NCBI RefSeq assembly: GCF_029633865.1 | Contig: NC_079212.1 | Coordinates: 103,005,584-103,069,583, forward strand | DNA from: Lampris incognitus | Taxonomy: Eukaryota > Chordata > Actinopteri > Lampriformes > Lampridae | Reading direction: 5' to 3' | Length of the DNA stretch: 64,000 nucleotides | In this document: positions 55,253 through 64,000 of the stretch, in pieces | Layout: each line of letters starts with the position of its first letter | Position numbering within the stretch: the stretch's first letter is position 1 | The notes under the pieces: generated by a model | What the model was told of the DNA's origin: nothing | What the model saw: only the letters and a program-made list of their open reading frames with translations | Databases searched by the model: none | Program-made: the position numbers and the translations under genes

Positions 55253-56832
55253 GTTTGGGTTCGTTGTCTCCACGGTTTAATCTTTGTCTAAACTAAGTAT
55301 CAATGACATTTATAATGAAATGAAATGAAACATTGGATTATTGATGGCCAGTATCAAATGCAAACTCAGTGCAGAAAGACAGAGCGGCAGCAGCAGCCAT
55401 GCTGTCTGTACACGTGCCATCACACACAGGCAGGGGTAAGCAGTGTGGACCAGGCCTAAGTGTTTTCTTTATATTTCTAATGTGCTTTCCATTTTTCTTC
55501 CAGGAATATCAGAGCAGTTGAGGGAAAGCTGAAAGCAAAGCGCTCCACATATTGACTTCTCCACTGTGCAGTATGTGTGAAGATTGGGAGCATGTCAGTA
55601 TTCCCAGGAGGAGCCATCAAGATGACACTGGAGAAAAAGAAGACGAGGCAGCTCTGCTTGTCCAGGTCACACAATTTGAAGAATTAGCATTCACACTAAT
55701 GTAACAAATGTTTGTAAGCTATGCAGTGTCATTCTGGGGAGAAAAAAAAACTCTCCTAAATTTTACCTCAGACAGCCAGTCTGCTTTTTAGATTACTCAC
55801 AACATAGAGATCTGGCCATTGCAGGCAGCCAACTGTCATGAAACCACATTTAAACATGGCTTTAAATAGTTAGACTTCATCTGAAAGGTGTATGAGAAAT
55901 CCTTGTATTTGTTGATCCTGGTTGATTTATCTTGCCCTAGATGTTCACATATACTCAGAAGGGGCTATATCCAGTAATGTAGTGGCAAATACAAAGGTGA
56001 ATAAACTGTGAACTTCTCTCAGTGATCCTCATTAGGCAACTTACCCAGTGAAATACAATATTCCCTATAACCTACATCAGTTCGATCCCATTTGCTTTGA
56101 CATATAGTATGAATTTATGTCATGGAGATTCATGTCACTCCTAAAAAAAGGTGGGTGAACGGCATTTACCCCTCACTACACCACTGGGCATATCACCTGC
56201 AAGAGTACATTAAAACTGAGCACTTGGATGTCACCAAGTTTCGGTCTACCCTTGACAAAAAGCAGCTGATGTCAAAATGGCTGCAGAAGCAACCTCTGAA
56301 GGCACATCAGTAGTGCGTAGGCGTGTGTGGGTTTTTCTAAGCGAGAGCCCTCATGCTGACCTCCACACACATGATCAGATCACATTGATTGTGTTGAAAC
56401 CCCCTTTTAGAAAGCCATCTTTCAAACCTAATATCACTGCTCATTTTCCCCGACAATTCCCTCTGAGTATTTTGGCCGGGTATGCATGGAGGGACACCCG
56501 CCTTATTTCACGAAACACTAATGGTTTTTGGCGGACGCTGTGGGTTTGGGGCTTGATGATGTATTCAGGCCAAGTGAAACATGGAACAATGGCTAAGTGT
56601 GTTTACGGCTTATGAGCGCGTTTGCCATCGGCGTAACTGCTGGCCAATCTGGAAAGCAAACTCAAGATAAGATAGAGATTTTAGGCGGGGCTGCACAGGG
56701 CTCACTAGAAAATGCAGAGTACACACACACTCACACGTGCACACACCAAAGTCCACGTATTGAGTTTCAGACGTTCACATGCATATGGACACACACACAC
56801 TCCTATCTGTCACTCTTTCATACCACCTCTTT

Positions 56833-56836
<4 letters not shown>
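55253..56836. other. Intergenic region with an unassigned 63-codon frame
   Basis: No recognised gene. The frame at 56122-56313 reads KKRWVNGIYPSLHHWAYHLQ and KTEHLDVTKFRSTLDKKQLM, compositionally protein-like but of no family I can name; no clear splice sites surround it. Confidence 0.4.

Positions 56837-56890
<54 letters not shown>
56837..56890. repeat. (CA)n microsatellite
   Basis: About 54 bp of pure CA, with more CA-rich sequence upstream from 56720. Confidence 0.95.
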
Positions 56891-56892
<2 letters not shown>

Positions 56893-57300
56893 CACAGATA
56901 GCATTTTTACACAATTGTTAAAGCAAACAGCTATCATTTGCGTAAAACGGGACCCACATCTGTGTTTACATGACAGACCGGCTGGATGAAGAGAACATTT
57001 AAAAAGACAATTTGGTTAAATTAAAAGGGACCAAATAGTTTATTTGCTTGTCTGTTTTGGATTGATTTTGTATTTCTGTTGTTGTTTTCATTTTTTTGTA
57101 TTTCTGTCACACACAGTGGCATTAGCATCCTGAATGTTAAATAACAACATCATTAACTGACATTTTTGTACTATTGCAAAATTAGGTATCCACCAACTGA
57201 AACGGTGTCAAAAGTAATTTCTTAAACTTTTTAGCATGTAAAATCCTTGGATGATGAAATGACACTTCCACAGGGACTTGTGTTATTAAATGATGAAAAT

Positions 57301-57560
57301 TTGCCTCACAACCAGAGGGTCCTTGGTTTGAGACCATCTATTTTGTGGAGTTTGCATGTTACTTCTATGTGTGGATGCACAGTTTCCTCTGGTTTCTTCA
57401 GTTTTCTGTGACTGTCCAAACAATGAGCATTGTTAGACTGGGGACACTAACTAGAATGTCCATAGACATAAATCTGAATGTGAATGCTGTTGTCTCTGTA
57501 TGTTGGTGCTGTGATGGACCAGTGACCTCTCAACAGTGTCTCCATGAATCCCCATTTTCT
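57301..57560 (+). repeat. Very degraded SINE
   Basis: TTGCCTCACAACCAGAGGGT, TGTGGAGTTTGCATGTTACT and GTGATGGACCAGTGACCTCT line up in order with the SINE head, body and tail used elsewhere in the window. Confidence 0.6.
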
Positions 57561-57711
57561 TACAACCTGGTTTCCTTAGTTTTACCATATTGAATAGGTT
57601 ATGACATTTTAATTATCGGCTTTGGAAATTTTGGATATGGGAACACTGTTAGACACAGCTTTACAACAGTGTCTTAGCACAGCTGAACATGAGCCTTAAA
57701 CCTGTTCTTCC

Positions 57712-57839
57712 AACAACAACAACAACAGCAGCAACAACACAACAGCAACAACACAACACCACTACCACAACAACAAAAACAGCAACAGCAGCAACAACAA
57801 CAAAAACAGCAGCAGCAGCAGCAACAGCAACAACACAAC

Positions 57840-57870
<31 letters not shown>

Positions 57871-57943
57871 CAGCAGCAGCAGCAGCAACAACAACAACAA
57901 CAACAACAGCAGCGGCAGCAACAACAACAACAGCAACTCCAGA
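57712..57943. repeat. (CAA/CAG)n trinucleotide repeat
   Basis: About 230 bp of interspersed CAA, CAG and ACA units. Its open frames on both strands are low-complexity by-products. Confidence 0.93.
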
Positions 57944-60619
57944 GCCTGAGTTGGACTTTGTAGTAGATGATTTCCCATTATCTTTGACTTCTCACCTGTG
58001 CTGGTGGGTAGTTTATCGATGATTAGTGCTACCTAATTGTACGTATAGGCTGGTCACTCCTGCAAGTTGAACCAGGAAGTGGCTCAGCAATGTGATCGAC
58101 CATTGATGACATTGGACGTTTCAGGTCATGACTTCTAACGTGCCCTTTCGTTTTCACTTTCAAACACGTGGTGGAAACCCATCCAAAAGACAGCCGTGAA
58201 GCTGTGTGTGTGTTTGTGTGTGGGGGGGTCCCATATCCGTAACGTTGACAATGAAGCTGGTGGGTAAAATGATATAATAACCAATATGTATAGTGGCAAA
58301 GACTACAAAAGTAAGACCCATGTTGTAAACAAGCTTTCATTATACTTTGAGTGTGGGCACACTAGGCCCTGTCAACCTGGAAAACGAGTTGGCAAGTGAA
58401 GAAAACAGATGGATGGATTAATAAATGGATTAAGGAAAAAGAGCTCTTCCTCGTTTTCTTTTCCCATTTAGTAAATGGCCTTACATCATTCCTCTTTAAA
58501 CAGGCAGAAGTGGAAGCTGACATTTGAAAACCTCGCTCTGTGGGAGAGGTACATAAAACATAATGGCATTCAACATGGAGACGGCCATCTTTCATGCTGT
58601 TGGCATGTTGGAGGGCCTAAGCACTTCAGTGTGAGGTGTGACAGATGAGGGTTAATGTTGCCCTGGAGTTGGGGGAGTTAAACTCTGTTTACCAAGGGAC
58701 TTAAAAGCCTGTCAGTAACGGCTGGTAACAGGCTGACCTCCTGTATATTCCTCCTTATACCTGTCAAACATAGACTCCTCCTGCCCGACGGCTAACCCAG
58801 CAGTACATATGCTCACACCGCGGTGACTGGCTTGTATTTGCCTGATAATATGGCATTTCCCTCATGACAGGTGAGAAAAACGTACATCCTCGTCCAGGAT
58901 ATGTCACTAATGTAGAATGGTAGGTCTGGCCCAGAAGACATATGCTGAACCAATTTTGAATTAACTAAATGACAAACCTGGATGCTGCTCTTATCAGGCT
59001 CGTAATGCCCGTGTGATGCAGTCAGGATGAAGATGATAGCCCAAGTTAAACATAATCATCACTAATGGTGGGAAACCTTCCCTCGTTTACATTATGTTTT
59101 CATATTTTTCTGAAAGTTGAAGCTGTTTTGGAGATAATAAAATTCTTTTCCTTTTTTTTCCCCTGAAGCTGAAAGCATTCCTCTGTCCCTTGCATTCTCT
59201 AACCTAGTATAGCTAGATACCCCTGACAGGGAGATTAATGTACTTCATACACTACCATACTGTGCATAAAAACTACAGAGGACATCTGACCTGACCTCCC
59301 TGTTAATATTTTATTTCACACTAAGGCCTGTATGCACAGATGTGTTAATCAGCTAATGCCTCGTCAGTAAGCTAATGTTATCATTCACCGTGTCACTGAA
59401 ATACATTATTATTTTGTCTATCAGGAATCTCATTACCCACCTTTCTTGTAGGGTGACTATAGTTTGTTTTATTTTCAGTGATAATTGTACTATAATAATA
59501 ATAATGTGATACGTAATTAATCATGATGGTGAAAAATTTGCCCTGCCATTTTTTTTTCACCGCAGAAGGCTTGAGCAGTAGCAACCCTGGATCTGGCACA
59601 GTGTCTTGCTCAAGGGCACATAGGTAAGAAAGACGCTTTGCTGAAACAGAGCTTAAACTCTGGACATTAACAGGACAGCCTCTCCTGTCGTCCCAAGTTT
59701 TATCGTTTGTGCCACCACTCATTTCCCAAGAGGTCTCCCTTTGAAACAAAACTCTTCACATACCACCACATCCAGTCAGCACAATGGGTTTTGCCTGATG
59801 TTGCCTCACAGCAAAAAGATCCAGGCCGTGATGACTGAATCTGTGGAGCTTTAAAAAGAGATCAGAGCCGTTCATCACGTCACAACTCCTTAAGACAGGA
59901 GGCTCTGCTGCGGGCCAAATAGCTTCAAACTGCAGAAAGGAGTCCCGCTGCCCTTTTTAAGAAAGTCATCTTTGAGAACGTCCATGAAAAATGATAGATA
60001 ACGTCTCCAGTCTCTTTTAATCTTTTCTCAAAGTCACATAAATTTAACAAACATGCTTGAGTGACCTTAATAAAAGTCTCAGAAAGGCATCTATAATCTT
60101 CAAGATAAACACATAACTTAGACAAACATTGCAAGTACTCTTGCTTGATAGAAATTACTTCAATGTCCCAATGGTACCAGTCCATCTGATACGGTGAAAC
60201 TCAACCTCAGCATTTGATGACACAAAGAAAAAAACAGAATATATATGTGTGTGTATATATATATATACATATATATGAGAAACCGATTTTGGCCAAAACC
60301 ATGTTGCTCTGGCTCAATGCCATGGGCCTTTCTGACACTTTAATGGAAAACAATTGGTATAATCTTTCTATCATGTTTCGGTATTAACCTTAGCATTTTT
60401 CTTCTCAAGTTAACGTGCCCATGTTCACATACTGTGAGATTATGGAGTCGAATTTAAAAAATAAAAAGCCCTTTTCAGAGCATGACATCTCGACTCTAGA
60501 GCACTAGTCTTTGTTTTTAGCCAACCAAATCATTATTTGATTCTCTGTACCGGGCAAATTTCGAGTCCACCGCAACAGCACCGCTATCTTTTTCCAGCCC
60601 TGTTCTGTCAGTTTTCTCA
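57944..60619. other. Intergenic region (nothing recognised)
   Basis: No coding similarity or repeat family that I can name. It includes a short TTGCCTCACAGCAAAAAGAT SINE-like trace near 59803 and a TA-rich tract near 60240-60275. Confidence 0.45.
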
Positions 60620-61045
60620 TTTCCAAAACATCAGTCCAACATTTTCAGGACATGCACTGCAGCACTCTATTTGAGTCGAGGCTTCTTCGTCCTGGTTTCC
60701 ATCCAATGACTAATATGACTTTAATTTCCACACAGCGTCGACGGGGACTATTTTGTGTTTTAAAGAGGACTAAATCAAGGCTGAAGACTTTCCTGTTTAC
60801 CGCTGCCTTTTATCAAATCAAATTTGAAGCTTTTGATGATCATCTTACTGTGACTTGCACTCCTGCTTTATCTGTCTTGGCTTTTTTTTTTACCTTTTTA
60901 TTTGTATTTAAATATCTTTTTATTGCCCTATGTTGCTTTTACATTTTGTCTCAATGCCTTTTATGTTCCATGTAAATCACTTTGAATTGTCTTGTTGCTG
61001 AAATGTGCTACACTAACAAATGTGCCCTGCCCTGCCTAAAGCGAG
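60620..61045 (+). repeat. LINE 3' end fragment (L2-like)
   Basis: KSRLKTFLFTAAFYQ-like reading followed by an AT-rich 3' region with GTAAATCACTTTGAATTGTC and GAAATGTGCTACACTAACAA, typical of fish L2/Rex1-type 3' ends. Confidence 0.6.
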
Positions 61046-61194
61046 ATGGTGAAGTTATGGCTCGATCAGTTAGGCTGTCACTGAATGTATGTTGCATAAT
61101 AATGTTTTTAGTACCTGTGGCCTTATTGTTTGCCTTTTTTCACATTAGAAGAACTGGATGATTTAGCTTGAAAGCTTACAGAAGTTCACCTGTC

Positions 61195-61312
61195 ATCCAT
61201 CCATCCATACTTCCATCCAACCATCTCTCCATCCATCTGTTCATTCATCTACACATACTTCCATCTGTCCATCCATCCATCCACACATCCATCCGTCCAT
61301 CCAACCATACAC
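61195..61312. repeat. Imperfect (ATCC)n tract
   Basis: Repeated CCATCCATC units with interruptions. Confidence 0.85.
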
Positions 61313-61924
61313 CCAGGCCAAGTGTACAACTCTCTCTCCCCCTCTGTTTTTATGAATGACTGAATGGTTCTCAAGTTGCGTCCCAGCACGTGTTTTTTCA
61401 GGTGCTGAATATCTTAGCGTATGAGGAGGGTCGTGACCTCGTCCTTCACAGCTCTGTGAAGTATCACAAATAGAGTATAGCTCATTTAAAACATCACATA
61501 CAGAAGGAGAGACTTACCTGCATCTTTACATCTCCATCACAAATGTCACTGCACAAAACAAGAATTAAACAAAGAAAAAGGAAAAGGAAAAAAATGAAGG
61601 ATTGCCAAAAGTGAGATAAGGCAGTTATCCCAGTCTTAAAAGGGATGTAACTGATTCTACAGATCATTGTCTCAGTTTATTAAATTTCAGCAGTGCCAAC
61701 AATGATCGTTTTGAAATCGTCAGCTGACACTCTTCTCTATCCCTCTCACTGTCAAACTTCACTTCTCTCACCCCCCCCCCTTTCTCCTTCTCTCACTTTT
61801 AGATTTTTTTCCACCCCTCATCTGGTTCCATTTCTCTCACTTCACTTGTCCACCTGATTGCCCTCCCTGTCTAACATGTACACACTGTTTTGCTTTCGCT
61901 TTGTCCCTGTTGATCTCTCGTCAG
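61313..61924. other. Intergenic region (nothing recognised)
   Basis: Pyrimidine-rich sequence; no gene or repeat family assigned. Confidence 0.4.
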
Positions 61925-61941
61925 CGCGCGCGCGCGCGCGC

Positions 61942-61977
<36 letters not shown>
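61925..61977. repeat. (GC)n-(AC)n alternating purine-pyrimidine tract
   Basis: About nine GC units followed by about sixteen CA units; alternating purine-pyrimidine DNA of this kind can adopt Z-form in vitro. Confidence 0.93.
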
Positions 61978-61979
<2 letters not shown>

Positions 61980-62274
61980 TTCCTGCTGATAACAAATGTA
62001 TTCTGCGGGTTCAAACATGAATGAAACAAGGAGCCCTCATCTCAAGTCTCCAGATGATGATTATCTTGGCGAGAGGTAACGATTTGTTCCCTAAATTGGA
62101 GAGACCAGATGAGATCCCCCCCCAAATGGGGGTGAAAAGTTTGACACCTACTATGACTTGCCATAAAGCTTTTTAAAATTCCACATTTTATACTTAATTT
62201 ACATAAGGTTTATGTAGTGCTTTAACCTGCATTTTAAACAACGGACATAAGTTATTTTTAAACAGCTATTTAAG

Positions 62275-62870
62275 ATAGATCAGGAATCAGGAACACTTTA
62301 TTTGTCATTTTATCTCATGTAGTACTTGCGTACATGAAGTGAAACGAAATATCGTTTCCCACAGCAGTGCAAGCACAAAGACAAAAACACATATCCAAAA
62401 ACTACAAGTACAAGAACACATAAATCCAAACGAGCACATTTATCCAAACCAAACAAAAAAAAAACACTCTCCAGGAGAACGAACGCCAGCCAGGATGACT
62501 GTCGGAACTGCCGGTCTGCATGGGCTAGCAGTTAGCTTAGCCTGCCCTGTTTCCGTCCGCGTCCTGTCAGACCGCCCTCGGCGTGTTACCTCTTCGGGCG
62601 CAGCTACAGGCAGGGCCGTGGTCCTTGCTCCCCCAGCTGATGGAGCACCAGATCTCCCAGCCATCAAACAAAGACAAACAGACACAGACGTGGGCAAAGA
62701 AACTGCATGGACGGTACTGGGTTAGGCCGCCGCAAACGTGAATTCGCGCCGCCATCTTCCCCACAGCAAGCGGAAATGACGATATAAATCATCGCCCGTT
62801 ATCCGGGCTGCGGCGGATTCCCGGCTGCACCCTGAATTCGCCACAGTGGCGTCAGAAGTGGGACGATGGG
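62275..62870. repeat. Interspersed repeat, probably LINE-derived
   Basis: CAGGAACACTTTATTTGTCA and GAAACGAAATATCGTTTCCC resemble the reverse of a common fish LINE/SINE 3' end; the GC-rich part up to about 62870 may belong to it. Boundaries are uncertain. Confidence 0.45.
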
Positions 62871-63249
62871 ACCGATTGGAAACCGAAAAGATAAGTACAG
62901 AGTTTACTACACATCTCAAACATAACCAAGTCACATTCAGAAGAGTCTGCCGTGGGTCACTATCAAACATACCTAACAGATGCAAAGAAGCGACAGAAAC
63001 CTTAATGTAATCACAGTGATGTCGGCTTCTGTTGTGGCTAGCGCTAGTCAACCTTTTGTTTGTTTTGCTCCGCTAAAACTACAATGTATATCTCACCTGC
63101 CCCTAGTCTTCAGTTTGAGATAAGTCGGGCCTAAAAGTCCTCTGCATACAGTTGAGACGTGTCTGTCTATGGACTTAAAAACTGGAGATCTGTCCAAACA
63201 GCCTGAGAGTTATTATTCAAACCACACTTTTACTAAATATTATTTCAAG

Positions 63250-63650
63250 GGGGCATCCGGGTAACGTGACCGTCTTTTCCGTGGCCTACCAGAACGGGGA
63301 TCGCGTGTTACCTCCTTGCTTGGTCGGGCGTCCTTACAGACACAATTGGCCGTGTCTGCGGGTGGGAACGGGTGGGGATGTGTCGCTGCACTAGTCGCTG
63401 CATCCTCAAGTCGGTCGGGGCGCCTGTTCGGGGGGGCTGGGGGAATAGCGTGATCCTCCCACGCGCTACGTCCTCCTGCGAAACTCCTCAGTGTCAGGTG
63501 AAAAAAAGTGGCTGGCGACTCCACGTGTATTGGAGGAGACATGTGGTAGTCTGCAGCCCACTCCGGATTAGCAGGGGGTGGAGCAGCGACCGGTACAGCT
63601 CGGAAGAGTTGGATAATTGGCCGGATACAACTAGGGAGAAAAAAATCAAA
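63250..63650 (+). repeat. tRNA-derived SINE, GGGGCATCCGG family (second copy)
   Basis: GGGGGCATCCGGGTAACGTG through ACAATTGGCCGTGTCTGCGG to GGGAGAAAAAAA. The B-box region is shortened relative to the copy at 5400. Beyond it (63651-64000) I see nothing. Confidence 0.85.
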
Positions 63651-64000
63651 ATAAATACATAAATTTATATTATTTAAAGGGCGTGCCTTGTTATGGAAGC
63701 CATGTGGCCAATTATGCAGTTTATTCCTACTACAACGAGACATTGTCACCAAAGTCAAAGCTACAAAACCTTGTAATAACACCCTTCTCTATGTTCCCGC
63801 AAAGCTGATGTTTAAAGGGGCTGGTTCACGACTCCTGGGTCCACCCTTCTCCCAATATCAGCCCTTGTAAAGGTTTCTAGAAACTACAATAGGACACACT
63901 GAAATGGATAGGAAATTCATGTCTGGGTCACCTGACATGGCCACTATAGAAGTTTTGGAATGGTATCACATTGGTATAATAATGCATGATGCTCAGAAAC

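Noticed and set aside
57661..57978. Poly-Leu/Cys or poly-Gln coding frames
   Set aside because: Low-complexity translation of a CAA/CAG tract with no flanking gene structure.

Overview
This is a vertebrate nuclear genome segment, almost certainly from a teleost fish, probably a percomorph-type genome. The evidence is spliced vertebrate genes with GT-AG introns, several tRNA-derived SINE families of the fish type, RTE/Rex3-like, I/Jockey-like and L2-like LINE pieces, a fish copia element and abundant (CA)n/(GA)n microsatellites. There are no bacterial-style operons, rRNA genes, tRNA genes or CRISPR arrays.

Two host genes can be read from end to end. On the plus strand at 180-19624 lies cand2 (cullin-associated and neddylation-dissociated 2). 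Its 24 coding exons join into an uninterrupted 1244-codon frame. On the minus strand, spread over 53646-21551, is a small single-V-domain immunoglobulin receptor of the CD300/CMRF35-like/pIgR-like group. Six or seven short exons with compatible splice phases encode a signal peptide, V domain, stalk, membrane segment and a tyrosine-motif (ITIM-like) tail. The two genes converge tail to tail at about 20.4-20.7 kb.

The long introns of the receptor gene are filled with mobile DNA. Intron 4 (22.9-39.5 kb) holds a decayed I-like LINE, then a second LINE split by a 12-kb hAT transposon with an 8-bp target duplication. That hAT contains an inverted, deleted second hAT copy and two Ty3/gypsy-type LTR retrotransposons, each with exact 5-bp duplications; one has an intact 1345-codon gag-pol frame and almost identical LTRs. 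Intron 3 (39.6-52.4 kb) holds an internally deleted copia element whose primer-binding site matches the anticodon arm of initiator tRNA-Met, a 5'-truncated gypsy element, a probable solo LTR inside a SINE, further LINE remnants, an inverted repeat carrying a hammerhead-ribozyme-like sequence, and a deleted hAT. The 10 kb upstream of the receptor (53.7-64 kb) is mostly intergenic, with microsatellites, SINE/LINE fragments and no gene I can recognise.

How the parts relate: CAND2 would act on cullin-RING ubiquitin ligases in the cell interior, while the receptor would act at the leukocyte surface. Nothing in the sequence links them functionally beyond their convergent arrangement. The rest is mobile DNA in various stages of decay, and its nesting gives a relative insertion history.
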